Source: Helicobacter pylori NCTC 11637 = CCUG 17874 = ATCC 43504 = JCM 12093 (lineage in GTDB: Bacteria > Campylobacterota > Campylobacteria > Campylobacterales > Helicobacteraceae). Taken from it: a stretch of 64,000 nucleotides of DNA. Under the pieces are notes generated by a model. The model did no database searches. It worked only from the letters and a program-made list of their open reading frames with translations, and was not told the origin of the DNA. Below, piece by piece: positions 1 to 8,786 of this stretch (position 1 is the first letter of the stretch; each line of letters starts with the position of its first letter). Both the position numbers and the translations under genes were made by a program. The stretch is from positions 868,001 through 932,000 of the forward strand of contig NZ_LS483488.1 of NCBI RefSeq assembly GCF_900478295.1. Reading direction: 5' to 3'.

Positions 1-144
1 ATGGAGCTTATGCCTTATAGTGAAACCCGTTTGTATGGCTTTAGAGTCATGCTCAATTACTTGATTTATCAAGAAATTTTTGGGAATTTCATCCCTATTG
101 ATGGATTTTTAGAACAAACTCTTAACTCAAAGGACAAACCATGA
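1..144 (+). CDS. slt: Soluble lytic murein transglycosylase, C-terminal end (partial)
   Basis: The window opens inside a reading frame that runs without a stop to TGA at 142-144. The visible 47 residues include PYSETRLYGFRVMLNY, which resembles the IPFSETR...V conserved near the C-terminus of Slt70-family enzymes. These periplasmic enzymes cleave the glycan strand of peptidoglycan to 1,6-anhydro ends. The stop overlaps the galU start as ATGA, so the two genes are probably cotranscribed. The catalytic glutamate and the N-terminus lie outside the window. The call rests on this short motif plus the neighbouring gene order. Confidence 0.75.
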   Translation: MELMPYSETRLYGFRVMLNYLIYQEIFGNFIPIDGFLEQTLNSKDKP

Positions 145-962
145 TTAAAAAATGCCTTTTTCCTGCCGCTGGCTATGGCACGCGCTTTTTGCCGATCACT
201 AAAACCATTCCTAAAGAAATGCTGCCCATTGTGGATAAGCCTTTAATCCAATACGCTGTGGAAGAAGCGATGGAAGCGGGCTGTGAAGTGATGGCGATCG
301 TTACAGGCAGAAACAAACGAAGCTTAGAAGATTATTTTGACACGAGCTATGAAATAGAGCATCAAATCCAAGGCACCAACAAAGAAAACGCCCTAAAAAG
401 CATTCGTAACATTATAGAAAAATGCTGTTTTTCCTATGTGCGCCAAAAGCAAATGAAAGGCTTAGGGCATGCGATTTTAACCGGAGAAGCCCTGATAGGC
501 AATGAGCCTTTTGCGGTGATTTTAGCTGATGACTTATGCATAAGCCATGATTATCCAAGCGTGCTAAAGCAAATGACTTCATTGTATCAAAAATACCAAT
601 GCTCCATTGTAGCCATTGAGGAAGTGGCGCTAGAAGAAGTTTCAAAATACGGCGTGATTAAGGGCGAATGGTTAGAAGAGGGGGTGTATGAGATTAAAGA
701 CATGGTGGAAAAACCAAGCCAAGAAGACGCCCCAAGCAATCTGGCCGTGATAGGGCGCTACATTTTAACCCCGGATATTTTTGAAATTTTAAGCGAGACG
801 AAACCGGGTAAAAACAATGAAATCCAAATCACAGACGCCTTACGCACTCAAGCCAAAAGAAAGCGCATCATCGCTTATCAGTTCAAGGGCAAACGATACG
901 ATTGCGGGAGCGTGGAAGGCTATATTGAAGCGAGTAACGCTTATTATAAAAAACGCTTATAA
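141..962 (+). CDS. galU: UTP-glucose-1-phosphate uridylyltransferase
   Basis: This enzyme makes UDP-glucose from UTP and glucose-1-phosphate for lipopolysaccharide and other glycans in the cytoplasm. The 273-residue length fits bacterial GalU. The N-terminal nucleotide-binding signature FPAAGYGTRFLPITK is at about residues 7-21, followed by PKEMLPIVDKPLIQY, and ILADDL at about 127-132 supplies the metal-binding aspartates. The GDK-type Lys region reads KYDCGSVEGYIEA-like near the end (KRYDCGSVEGY). The ATG overlaps the slt stop by four bases, indicating translational coupling. The next gene begins 11 bp downstream. Confidence 0.95.
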   Translation: MIKKCLFPAAGYGTRFLPITKTIPKEMLPIVDKPLIQYAVEEAMEAGCEVMAIVTGRNKRSLEDYFDTSYEIEHQIQGTNKENALKSIRNIIEKCCFSYVRQKQMKGLGHAILTGEALIGNEPFAVILADDLCISHDYPSVLKQMTSLYQKYQCSIVAIEEVALEEVSKYGVIKGEWLEEGVYEIKDMVEKPSQEDAPSNLAVIGRYILTPDIFEILSETKPGKNNEIQITDALRTQAKRKRIIAYQFKGKRYDCGSVEGYIEASNAYYKKRL

Positions 963-973
963 ATCTTATCAAC

Positions 974-1381
974 GTGGGCAATTTGACTTATTACGCTTAC
1001 ATGTATTTGATCCTCTTTGTATGCTTGTTGCCTGTGTTATTAATGGGGCTTGTTTGGAGGCTTACTCGCCCCCCCTTAAAGCAAAATATTCCTAATAAAA
1101 GCCTTTCTTTAGAAGATTTGAGCGAACAAATCAAAAACCTTAAAAGTGCACCAGCTTTAGAAAAACTGAAAAACGACTTCAATGAGCGTTTTAAAATTTG
1201 CCCCAAAGATAAAGAAACTCTGTGGTTAGAAACGATCCAAAAATTAGTCGCTTCAGAATTTTTTGAATTAGAAGACGCTATTAATTTTGGGCAAGAATTA
1301 GAAAACGCTAACCCTAATTACCAACAAAAAATCGCTAACGCTACCGGCTTAGCCCTTAAGAATAAAAAAGAAAAAGGATAG
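974..1381 (+). CDS. Hypothetical single-pass membrane protein
   Basis: A 135-residue protein of unknown function. A hydrophobic segment (about residues 9-29, [20 protein letters not shown]) is followed by a positive patch and a charged, helix-rich cytoplasmic-looking tail, so it is probably anchored in the inner membrane by its N-terminus. The start is a GTG at 974; an in-frame ATG at 1001 (MYLILF) is an alternative that would shorten the leader. It sits 11 bp after galU and 2 bp before murA, so it belongs to the same operon. No enzymatic motif was recognised. Confidence 0.7.
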   Translation: MGNLTYYAYMYLILFVCLLPVLLMGLVWRLTRPPLKQNIPNKSLSLEDLSEQIKNLKSAPALEKLKNDFNERFKICPKDKETLWLETIQKLVASEFFELEDAINFGQELENANPNYQQKIANATGLALKNKKEKG

Positions 1382-1383
1382 AA

Positions 1384-2652
1384 TTGGATTTTTTAGAGAT
1401 TGTAGGACAAGTCCCTTTAAAAGGGGGGGTAGAAATTTCAGGGGCGAAAAACTCCGCACTCCCCATTTTAGCCGCCACGCTTTTAAGCCAACAGGAAGTC
1501 AAAATCAAATCCTTGCCCCAAGTGGTGGATATAAAAGCGATGGCGTTATTGTTGCAAAATTTAGGCGCAAGCTTAGAATGGCTTAATCCTAACACGCTCC
1601 AAATCAGCGCTAAATCCCTGAGCCACACCGAAGCCACTTACGATTTGGTGCGTAAAATGCGCGCTTCCATTTTGGTTTTAGGCCCTTTATTAGCGCGTTT
1701 TAAAGAATGCTTGGTGAGTTTGCCCGGTGGGTGCGCTATAGGAGCAAGGCCTGTGGATTTACACTTAAAAGCGATGCAACAATTAGGGGCTGAAATCAAA
1801 ATTGAGCAAGGCTATATCCATGCAAAAGCCCCTAAAGGTTTGAAAGGGAATGATATTTTATTTGATAAGATCAGCGTTACAGGCACAGAAAACGCCCTCA
1901 TGGCAGCCAGTCTTGCCAAAGGGATCACGCGCATCATTAACGCTGCTAAAGAGCCAGAAATCACTCAATTGTGCGCGTTTTTACAGAGTGGGGGGGTAGA
2001 AATTGAGGGCGTTGGCAGCAGTGAGCTAAAGATTAGGGGGGTAGAAAATGACGCTTTGAATTTAAAAGGCATTCAAATCATACCAGACAGGATTGAAGCA
2101 GGCACTTATTTATGCGTGGGGGCTATCACTAACAGCCAGCTTAAAATCAATCGTATCATCCCTAACCATCTTCAAGCGATCACCGACAAGCTCATAGAAA
2201 TTGGTTTTTCGCTAGACATTCAAGAAAATTCTATAGAAATTTATCCGGCCCAAAAACGACAAGCCTTTGAAATCACCACGAAAGAATACCCGGGCTTTCC
2301 CACAGACATGCAAGCGCAATTCATGGCGTTAGCCACGCAGTGTTTGGGGACGAGCGTGATTGAAGAGACGCTTTTTGAAAACCGCTTCATGCATGCGAGC
2401 GAGTTGCAACGCTTGGGGGCTAATATCAGCCTAAAAACCAATGTGGCTACCATTAGCGGATCCACAGAGCTTACCGGAAGCGATGTGATGGCGACCGATT
2501 TAAGGGCTTCTTCGGCTCTCGTTTTAGCCGCTTTAGTGGCTAAGGGCGTGAGTAGGGTGCATAGGATTTACCACTTGGATAGGGGTTATGAGAGATTAGA
2601 GGATAAAATCAACGCCTTAGGGGCAAAAGTTGCGCGCTTAAAAGAAAAATAG
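1384..2652 (+). CDS. murA: UDP-N-acetylglucosamine 1-carboxyvinyltransferase
   Basis: MurA transfers enolpyruvate from PEP to UDP-GlcNAc, the first committed step of peptidoglycan synthesis in the cytoplasm, and is the fosfomycin target. The 422-residue length is typical. Visible motifs are [16 protein letters not shown] (about residues 19-34) with the catalytic Lys22, and [15 protein letters not shown] with the PEP-adduct cysteine at about residue 117. The cysteine form predicts fosfomycin binding. Translation starts at TTG 1384, preceded by AAAGGA about 5 bp upstream and the stop of the preceding small gene. Confidence 0.96.
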   Translation: MDFLEIVGQVPLKGGVEISGAKNSALPILAATLLSQQEVKIKSLPQVVDIKAMALLLQNLGASLEWLNPNTLQISAKSLSHTEATYDLVRKMRASILVLGPLLARFKECLVSLPGGCAIGARPVDLHLKAMQQLGAEIKIEQGYIHAKAPKGLKGNDILFDKISVTGTENALMAASLAKGITRIINAAKEPEITQLCAFLQSGGVEIEGVGSSELKIRGVENDALNLKGIQIIPDRIEAGTYLCVGAITNSQLKINRIIPNHLQAITDKLIEIGFSLDIQENSIEIYPAQKRQAFEITTKEYPGFPTDMQAQFMALATQCLGTSVIEETLFENRFMHASELQRLGANISLKTNVATISGSTELTGSDVMATDLRASSALVLAALVAKGVSRVHRIYHLDRGYERLEDKINALGAKVARLKEK

Positions 2653-2665
2653 CTCAATATTTGGT

Positions 2666-2704
2666 TACAATAGCTAGAATATTTTTCAATTATTACATAA
2701 GGAG
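2666..2704 (+). promoter_or_regulatory. Putative promoter and ribosome binding site of aspA
   Basis: A TACAAT hexamer at 2666-2671 resembles the H. pylori sigma-80 -10 box. A strong AAGGAG at 2699-2704 lies 5 bp before the aspA ATG. The gap after murA is only 57 bp, so readthrough from murA is also possible. Confidence 0.4.
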
Positions 2705-2709
2705 CTTTT

Positions 2710-4116
2710 ATGCGTATTGAGCATGATTTCATTGGGCAAATGGAAATTAGCGATGAAGTTTATTATGGGATCCAAACTTTAAGAGCGAGTGAAAATTTTT
2801 TCATCACTAATGACAAGCTTTGCAGTTATCCTGTTTTTATCAAATCTTTCGCTCAAGTCAAAAAAGCGGCTGCTTTAGCGAACGCGCAATTAGGCTTGAT
2901 TGATGAAAAGCTTAAGATTGCGATTTGCCATGCGTGCGATTTGCTCATTGATGGCAAATACCATGATCAATTCATTGTGGATATGATTCAAGGGGGGGCT
3001 GGCACAAGCACGAATATGAACATGAACGAAGTGATCGCTAATTTGGCTTTAGAATACATGGGGCATAAAAAGGGCGAGTATCAATTTTGCCACCCAAACG
3101 ACCATGTCAACCGCTCTCAATCCACTAATGACGCCTATCCTAGTGCGTTAAAAATCGCTATTTATGAGCGCTTGAGCAATTTAGTCGCTCCCATGAAAGC
3201 TTTAAGGGACGCTTTCGCTCAAAAAGCTAAGGAATTCGCTCATGTGATTAAAATGGGGCGCACCCAGCTTCAAGACGCTGTGCCTATGACTTTAGGCCAA
3301 GAGTTTGAAACTTATGCCTTGATGGTTGATAGGGATATTGAGCAGGTTTTAGACGCTAGGAATTGGGTAAGAGAGCTTAATTTAGGCGGCACGGCTATTG
3401 GCACAGGGATCAATTCGCACCCGGATTATCGCAGTTTGATTGAAAAGAAAATCCAAGAAGTAACGGGTCGCCCCTTTGTCATGGCTAATAATTTGATAGA
3501 AGCCACTCAAAGCACCGGGGCGTATGTGCAAGTGAGTGGGGTGTTAAAGCGTATTGCGGTGAAACTTTCTAAGGTTTGTAACGATCTCAGGTTGCTTAGC
3601 TCAGGCCCTAGAGCCGGGCTGAATGAAATCAATTTGCCTAAAATGCAGCCGGGTAGCTCTATTATGCCCGGTAAAGTCAATCCGGTGATCCCTGAAGTGG
3701 TCAATCAAGTGTGCTTTGCGGTGATTGGGAACGATTTGAGCGTGGCGTTAGCCGCAGAAGGAGGGCAATTGCAACTCAATGTGTTTGAGCCGGTTATCGC
3801 TTACAAGCTTTTCCATTCCTTTGTGATTTTAGGGCGCGCGATTGAAACCTTAACGACTAAATGCGTGGAAGGCATCACGGCTAATGAAAAGATTTGCCAC
3901 GATTATGTCTTTAACAGCATTGGCATTGTTACCGCACTAAATCCGCATATCGGCTATGAAAAATCCGCTATGATCGCTAAAGAAGCCTTAAAAAGCGATC
4001 GTTCTATCTATGACATCGCTTTAGAAAAGAAAATCTTAACTAAAGAGCAACTGGACGATATTTTCAAGCCAGAAAACATGCTAAGCCCTCACGCTTTCAA
4101 AAAGCATAAAGACTGA
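2710..4116 (+). CDS. aspA: Aspartate ammonia-lyase
   Basis: This enzyme deaminates L-aspartate to fumarate and ammonia. In H. pylori that feeds fumarate respiration and yields ammonia in the cytoplasm. The 468-residue length matches the class II fumarase/aspartase family. The family signature GSSIMPGKVNPVIPE is at about residues 317-331; GGAGTSTNMNMNEV (about 97-110) and GRTQLQDAVPMTLGQE (about 184-199) are the other two conserved blocks. AspA is distinguished from FumC by sequence flavour only, so fumarase activity cannot be fully excluded. It has its own strong ribosome binding site. Confidence 0.93.
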   Translation: MRIEHDFIGQMEISDEVYYGIQTLRASENFFITNDKLCSYPVFIKSFAQVKKAAALANAQLGLIDEKLKIAICHACDLLIDGKYHDQFIVDMIQGGAGTSTNMNMNEVIANLALEYMGHKKGEYQFCHPNDHVNRSQSTNDAYPSALKIAIYERLSNLVAPMKALRDAFAQKAKEFAHVIKMGRTQLQDAVPMTLGQEFETYALMVDRDIEQVLDARNWVRELNLGGTAIGTGINSHPDYRSLIEKKIQEVTGRPFVMANNLIEATQSTGAYVQVSGVLKRIAVKLSKVCNDLRLLSSGPRAGLNEINLPKMQPGSSIMPGKVNPVIPEVVNQVCFAVIGNDLSVALAAEGGQLQLNVFEPVIAYKLFHSFVILGRAIETLTTKCVEGITANEKICHDYVFNSIGIVTALNPHIGYEKSAMIAKEALKSDRSIYDIALEKKILTKEQLDDIFKPENMLSPHAFKKHKD

Positions 4117-4121
4117 ACGCT

Positions 4122-4751
4122 TTGCAACACTCACGCCTTCAAACTTTACGCTCTCTTTATATGGAGCGTCTTTTGGGCGAAACTTACACCAATACTAGCC
4201 TTACCAAGCCTCAAAATAAGCCCCTTAACAAACAAGTTCATGAGGGCATAGAAAATTGCAATCTGTGCAAACGCCATCAACATTCAAAACCGGTGATTGG
4301 GCTTTTTAACCCCACTTCCAAGCTCGCTTTCATCACGCTCACCCCTATGCTGGATAGCCAATTAAATTTCTTAAACAATTTAAAAGCAGCCATGTTAGAG
4401 AGCATTATCCAAAAGGTTTTTAACTACCCCTTAAAAGATTGCAGTATTTTATCGCTCCTTAAATGCGACTCTAACAGCCTTAATTTAGAAGAAGAAATCA
4501 ACGCATGCCTATTTCATTTAACCTGGCAATTAGACAACAGCGCTTCAAAAGTCATTGTGGTATTTGGCGAGATTTTGCCCAAACGCCTTTTAAACCTTTC
4601 TAAAGAAGAGTCCTTTGGGCGCATCGTGTCTTTAAAAACAAAACATTTTTTAAGCACCCATGCTTTAGAGGACATGCTCAAAAACCCCACGCTCAAAAAA
4701 GAAGCGTTAGCGCATTTTAAAATAGCGCTTCAGTTTCTTAATCAGTCTTAA
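4122..4751 (+). CDS. Degenerate uracil-DNA-glycosylase-superfamily-like protein
   Basis: A 209-residue protein beginning at TTG 4122, 5 bp after the aspA stop. ENCNLCKRHQHSKPVIG (about residues 44-60) resembles the N-terminal Cys-x2-Cys and following segment of family 4 uracil-DNA glycosylases, and KVIVVFGEILPKRLL (about 141-155) resembles their late core strand and helix. The catalytic GEAPG-type loop is replaced by ITLTPMLDS, and only two of the usual four iron-sulfur cysteines are evident in the expected places. I infer a superfamily relative that has probably lost glycosylase activity. Function is otherwise unknown. Confidence 0.55.
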   Translation: MQHSRLQTLRSLYMERLLGETYTNTSLTKPQNKPLNKQVHEGIENCNLCKRHQHSKPVIGLFNPTSKLAFITLTPMLDSQLNFLNNLKAAMLESIIQKVFNYPLKDCSILSLLKCDSNSLNLEEEINACLFHLTWQLDNSASKVIVVFGEILPKRLLNLSKEESFGRIVSLKTKHFLSTHALEDMLKNPTLKKEALAHFKIALQFLNQS

Positions 4752-4888
4752 AATACGCCTTATTTTTTAACCCACCTCCTTATTACACGCAATAAGGGTA
4801 AGGATTTTTGATAAATTTTGCGATAGATTTTAAAAGAGGTGTTTTGGGACAATTCCAATAAAGGTGAAGCGTTTTGCAAAAGGCGCTC

Positions 4889-5056
4889 ATAATTAATTCT
4901 CAAATCATCATAATTAATTCTCAAATCATCATAATTGATTCTCAAATCATCATAATTGATTCTCAAATCATCATAATTAACCCTCAAATCATCATAATTA
5001 ACCCTCAAATCATCATAATTAACCCTCAAATTATCATAATTGATTCTCAAATTATC
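4889..5056 (-). repeat. Eight tandem 21-bp repeats encoding D-(D/N)-L-R-(I/V)-N-Y heptads
   Basis: Eight exact-phase 21-bp units (168 bp) encode DNLRINY, DNLRVNY, two DDLRVNY and four DDLRINY in order. In H. pylori FutA/FutB such heptads form a leucine-zipper-like C-terminal segment and their number influences the acceptor-length preference. Whole-unit gain or loss keeps the frame. Confidence 0.93.
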
Positions 5057-6069
5057 AATGGATACTAACGGCTCATTCAAATCACGATAGAAAATGAAAG
5101 GGTTATTATGATAAATCGTGTCGTTTTCTAAAATCGTTTTAAAAAAATCTAGGATTTTTTTAAAACTCAAATTTTGGTAAAAGTAAGCTTTCCCATCAAG
5201 GGTGTTTAAAGGGTTTTCATAGAGCATGTCTAAATAAGCGTTTGGGTGCGTGTGCAAGTATCTCACGTAATCAATCGCTTCATCAAAGTTGTTGAAATCA
5301 TGGACATTCACAAAACTCTTAGGGTTAAAATCTTTCGCCACGCTGGGACTCCCCCAATAAATGGGAATAGTATGGCTAAAGTAAGCGTCAATGATTTTTT
5401 CGGTTACATAGCCATAGCCTTGTGAGTTTTCAAAACACAGGTTGAATTTGTATTGGCTTAAAAACTCGCTTTTGTTTCCAACCTTATAGCCTAAAGTGTT
5501 TTTCACGGCTCCTCCCCCAGTAACTGGCTCAATAGAATTTAAAGCGTCATAGAAAGCGTTCCTCATAGGAGCGTTAGCGTTGCTCGCTACAAAACTGGCA
5601 AACCCTCTTTTCAAAGGATCGCTCTCATTATTGATGAGCGCGCACAAATTAGGGTGGTTTTCTTTAAAACAATGGGAGGGTTTTTTTAAAGTATAAAGGC
5701 TGTTGCCTTTAATCTTGTAGGGTGCGGTGGTGTCATTCACGCTCTCGGCTTTATGGTGTAGCCTATCATAATATAAAGGCATTCTCAAATAACGATCTCT
5801 AAAGTCTAATTCATCAAAGCCTATGGCGTAATCAAAGAGGTTGAAATTAGGCGATTCGTTTTCACCGGTGTAAAATATTCGTTTAGTGTTTTGATAGGAT
5901 AAGATTTTTCTGGCTGATCCAAGGGGGTTACCAAAAACGATGTCCGCAGGTTTATCAGGGTTTCGGTGTAAAGTGATTGTGTAATGCTGACTTAAAATGA
6001 AATACAGAGTGCTCTTTTTAAATTCTTTAATTTCTTCATCTCCCCACCAATTCGCCACAGCGATTTTTA

Positions 6070-6078
6070 GGGGGGGGG
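6070..6078. repeat. Phase-variable homopolymer (C9 on the coding strand) in futB
   Basis: Nine consecutive G residues on the plus strand, read as C9 in the fucosyltransferase gene. Reading from the ATG at 6144 gives codons TCT CCC CCC CCC TAA, a stop. A tract of ten C would restore the frame into the catalytic domain. Slipped-strand mispairing at such tracts is the known switch for these genes. Confidence 0.92.
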
Positions 6079-6183
6079 AGATTTAGAGGCCATTTTTTCA
6101 ATGGAAGCGCTTTCTATAAAGGCGTCTAATAGGGGTTGGAACATGGTTATCCTTTAAAAGGAGTATTTTACAAAAAAATTTTT

Positions 6184-6807
6184 TTAAATCAAAGGCTTGA
6201 TTAGGGCTAAATCAGGCTCATTGATGCAATGCGTAGCGTGCTGTTTTAAAACCTCTTTAGCGTTGAAAGCGATTTTAATATGGGCATGTTTGAACATGCT
6301 CAAGTCATTCGCCCCATCGCCCACGACTAAAGTGTTCGTTTTACTGATATTTAATAAGCGTTGTAAAGCGAGTAGCATTTCGCCTTTAGAGTGTGAAAAC
6401 ATCATATGCCCCGTAACCAAGCCGTTTAAGGCGTTATTTTCCACTACCAGCGTGTTACTGAAAGCCGCATCTAAATGCAATAAATCCCTGTAATGATTGG
6501 TCGCTAGATCAAAGCCTCCGCTGAAGCAAACCACCTTGTAATTTTTCTCTTTTAAGGTGCTAATGAGTTCAAACGCCCCCTCAAATAAAGGCAGACTTTC
6601 ACAAACTTCTTTGGCTAGTTTTAAGGGCATGTTTTTGAGTTTGGAAACCCTTAAAATAAGACTTTTATGAAAATCTGTCTCGCCATTCATAGCTTTCAAA
6701 GTGATCTTTTTCACTTCATCAAACACCCCCCACGCCCTCGCTAAAGACTCAATCGTCTCAGCATTGACTAGCGTGGAGTCAAAATCAAAAACGGCTAGTT
6801 TTTGCAC
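6184..6807 (-). CDS. serB: Phosphoserine phosphatase
   Basis: A HAD-superfamily phosphatase of 207 residues that releases serine from O-phosphoserine in the last step of serine synthesis. Motif I FDFDSTLVNAETIE (about residues 7-20) carries the nucleophilic Asp9 and Asp11, SGGFD is motif II, and VVGDGANDLSMF (about 161-172) is motif III/IV. It lacks the N-terminal ACT domain of E. coli SerB, as is usual in epsilonproteobacteria. Start is a GTG at 6807. It lies 15 bp downstream of pfr on the same strand and may be read through from the ferritin promoter. Confidence 0.9.
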   Translation of the reverse strand: MQKLAVFDFDSTLVNAETIESLARAWGVFDEVKKITLKAMNGETDFHKSLILRVSKLKNMPLKLAKEVCESLPLFEGAFELISTLKEKNYKVVCFSGGFDLATNHYRDLLHLDAAFSNTLVVENNALNGLVTGHMMFSHSKGEMLLALQRLLNISKTNTLVVGDGANDLSMFKHAHIKIAFNAKEVLKQHATHCINEPDLALIKPLI

Positions 6808-6822
6808 TCAATGACCCTAAAA

Positions 6823-7326
6823 TTAAGATTTCCTGCTTTTAGCGATCCCTTTGATATACTGATCAGCCAAATACAAGCCATGGTTTTCATTACCAATCAA
6901 CTCAATTTTATCCAAAATATCCTTGAAAAGCACTTCTTCTTCATGCTGTTCAGACACATACCATTGCAAGAAATTGAAAGTCGCATGATCTTTGCCTTTT
7001 ATGGCGTGATCAACGATATTGTTAATAGACTCGCTGATGTGTTGCTCATGTTCATAGGCTTTTTGGAAAATTTGAGTCAAACCTTCAAACTTATGCTCAG
7101 GCGCACTGATGCTGGTCAATTGCACAGGCACATTGTTTTCATTCAAGAAGACGATAAGCTTTTTAGCATGCTCGTATTCTTCAGCCGCATGATCAAACAA
7201 GAAAAGCCCCGAGCCATCTAAGCTATGGGTATAGCACCAAGAACTCATGCTCATATACAAGTTGGAAGAGTTCATTTCCTTATTCACTTGTTCGTTTAGC
7301 AACTTAATGATGTCTTTTGATAACAT
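6823..7326 (-). CDS. pfr: Non-haem iron-storage ferritin
   Basis: A 167-residue ferritin that oxidises and stores iron in a 24-subunit cytoplasmic shell and protects against iron-amplified stress. Ferroxidase-centre residues are visible as Glu17 (NKEM), Glu50 and His53 (EEYEHAKK), with Glu-rich LQWYVSEQHEEEVLF at about residues 120-134. Start ATG at 7326 is preceded by AAGGAG. The upstream region holds an extended -10 box and AT-rich Fur-like sites, in line with the known repression of pfr by iron-free Fur. Confidence 0.97.
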   Translation of the reverse strand: MLSKDIIKLLNEQVNKEMNSSNLYMSMSSWCYTHSLDGSGLFLFDHAAEEYEHAKKLIVFLNENNVPVQLTSISAPEHKFEGLTQIFQKAYEHEQHISESINNIVDHAIKGKDHATFNFLQWYVSEQHEEEVLFKDILDKIELIGNENHGLYLADQYIKGIAKSRKS

Positions 7327-7361
7327 AGTATCTCCTTTGTGTTGGTTTAAGTTGTCCCATA

Positions 7362-7400
7362 ATTATAGCATAAATGATAATGAAAAAGTAAACAGGAGTA
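7362..7400 (-). promoter_or_regulatory. pfr promoter with candidate apo-Fur operator
   Basis: On the minus strand TGCTATAAT (the -10 hexamer is at 7362-7367 on the plus strand) forms an extended -10 box about 35 bp before the pfr ATG. Upstream, 7370-7400 is AT-rich and contains AAATGATAATGAAAA, which resembles a Fur operator. The -10 is read directly; Fur binding is inferred from known pfr regulation. Confidence 0.55.
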
Positions 7401-7580
7401 TGAAAATTTTTAAAAATTTACAAAAATGAGAAAGAACACCGGCTAATGGCTTGATAAAGTTTAGATTTTATCATAAAAATCTATTTAATGAGAATTAGGT
7501 CAAAAAGGGGTTGGTATCAATAGGGGGTTAAAAGGGGATATTTTTATATAATATATAAAAAGCATTCTTAAATCTAAAAA

Positions 7581-7589
7581 TGCTACAAT
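7581..7589 (+). promoter_or_regulatory. Extended -10 promoter of mqnE
   Basis: TGCTACAAT (TGn-type extended -10; hexamer TACAAT at 7584-7589) lies 33 bp upstream of the ATG at 7622. It overlaps an upstream in-frame ATG (7580), which argues that translation does not begin there. The rest of the gap 7327-7580 contains AT-rich DNA and no gene that I could see. Confidence 0.5.
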
Positions 7590-7621
7590 GTTTATCTTTA
7601 AAACGAAAGGGCAATTTAACC

Positions 7622-8704
7622 ATGGATTTTTTAGAAAAAGTATTAGACAATCAAGTTACTGAAAGTAAAGAATTAGTGAGGCTTTATGATTATGATTTAT
7701 ACACGCTAGGGGAAGTAGCGGATCGCATGCGCCAAAACATGCACCAAAAAATCGTGTATTTTAATGTCAATAGGCATTTAAACCCTAGTAATATTTGCGC
7801 GGACGCTTGCAAATTTTGTGCCTTTTCAGCCCACAGAAAAAACCCTAACCCTTATGAAATGAGCTTAGAAGAAATCCTAGAAAAGGTTAAAAACTCCTAC
7901 AACAAGGGGATTAAAGAAGTCCATATCGTGAGCGCGCATAACCCTAATTATTCTTATGAATGGTATTTGAAAGTGTTTGAAACCATCAAACAAGAAATGC
8001 CTAACTTACACCTAAAGGCCATGACCGCTGCAGAAGTGCATTTTTTAAGCACTAAATTCAACAAACCTTTTGAATTGGTGCTAGAAGACATGCTCAAAGC
8101 TGGGGTGGATTCCATGCCTGGCGGGGGAGCAGAGATTTTTGATGAAGAAGTTAGGCGTAAAATCTGTAGTGGTAAGGTGGGATCTTCTCGGTGGTTAGAA
8201 ATCCATGCTTATTGGCACAAATTAGGCAAAATGAGTAACGCTACCATGCTTTTTGGGCATATTGAAAATAAAATCCATCGCATCGATCACATGCTAAGAA
8301 TCAAAAAAATCCAAAGCCCTAAAAATCAAGTAGAAAATAAAGAAGGGGGCTTTAACGCTTTTATCCCCTTGTTGTATCAAAAAGAAAACAATTATTTGAA
8401 TGTGGAAAAATCCCCTAGTGCGATAGAAATCTTAAAAACCATCGCCATATCTCGCATTCTGTTAAACAATGTCCCTCACATTAAAGCCTATTGGGCGACT
8501 TTGGGCTTGAATTTGGCTTTAGTGGCTCAAGAATTTGGCGCTAACGATTTAGACGGCACGATAGAGATAGAGAGCATTCAAAGCGCGGCAGGCGCGAAGA
8601 GCCGGCATGGTTTAGAAAAAGAAGATTTGATATTTAAAATCAAGGACGCTGGTTTTGTTGCGGTAGAAAGGGATAGTTTGTATAATTTTATACAGAAATT
8701 TTAA
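7622..8704 (+). CDS. mqnE: Aminodeoxyfutalosine synthase (radical SAM)
   Basis: MqnE joins the MqnA product to S-adenosylmethionine to make aminodeoxyfutalosine in the futalosine route to menaquinone, which H. pylori uses instead of the Men pathway. The 360-residue protein has the radical-SAM Cys-x3-Cys-x2-Cys at CADACKFCAF (about residues 58-67), then HIVSAHNP and SMPGGGAEIF (about 170-180) typical of this family. The start at 7622 is chosen because AAAGGG lies upstream and a promoter occupies the earlier in-frame ATG. The paralogous partner mqnC lies just beyond bamA. Confidence 0.88.
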   Translation: MDFLEKVLDNQVTESKELVRLYDYDLYTLGEVADRMRQNMHQKIVYFNVNRHLNPSNICADACKFCAFSAHRKNPNPYEMSLEEILEKVKNSYNKGIKEVHIVSAHNPNYSYEWYLKVFETIKQEMPNLHLKAMTAAEVHFLSTKFNKPFELVLEDMLKAGVDSMPGGGAEIFDEEVRRKICSGKVGSSRWLEIHAYWHKLGKMSNATMLFGHIENKIHRIDHMLRIKKIQSPKNQVENKEGGFNAFIPLLYQKENNYLNVEKSPSAIEILKTIAISRILLNNVPHIKAYWATLGLNLALVAQEFGANDLDGTIEIESIQSAAGAKSRHGLEKEDLIFKIKDAGFVAVERDSLYNFIQKF

Positions 8705-8734
8705 TAATTTTTAGCGTTTTTAAGAATGATTAGT

Positions 8735-8740
8735 TATAAT
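8735..8740 (+). promoter_or_regulatory. Probable -10 box of bamA
   Basis: A perfect TATAAT at 8735-8740 in the 82-bp gap after mqnE, about 46 bp before the proposed ATT start of bamA. It suggests that bamA has its own promoter. Confidence 0.5.
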
Positions 8741-8786
8741 AACGCTACTAACAACACTCAAGCTAAAATCTATTAAGGAAATCAGT

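Larger units (their letters stand above)
4760..6144 (-). pseudogene. futB: Alpha-1,3-fucosyltransferase, phase-OFF by poly-C tract
   Basis: The enzyme adds fucose to N-acetylglucosamine of the O-chain to make Lewis X/Y antigens at the inner membrane. The start ATG at 6144 (MFQPLLDAFIES) is preceded by AAAGGA, but after 24 codons the C9 tract (6070-6078) runs into TAA at 6067-6069. One more C would join this to the 432-residue body (4760-6058) that starts VANWWGDEE. The body holds the family 10 glycosyltransferase motif FENSQGYGYVTEKIIDAYF, a run of eight seven-residue repeats near the C-terminus, and a basic amphipathic tail. The gene is therefore intact but out of phase in the sequenced cell population. 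Whether it is futA or futB rests on gene order (the futB position, from memory). Confidence 0.9.

Noticed and set aside
4874-5068. An open frame on the plus strand with Ile/Asn/Ser-rich repeats, and a CRISPR-like look of regular repeats
   Set aside because: It is the antisense of the fucosyltransferase heptad repeats; units are directly contiguous 21-bp coding repeats with no spacers.
7327-7580. Searched as a possible small RNA or gene in the 250-bp gap between pfr and mqnE
   Set aside because: Only promoter-like AT-rich sequence and short frames without ribosome binding sites were seen; no hairpin with a U-run was found.
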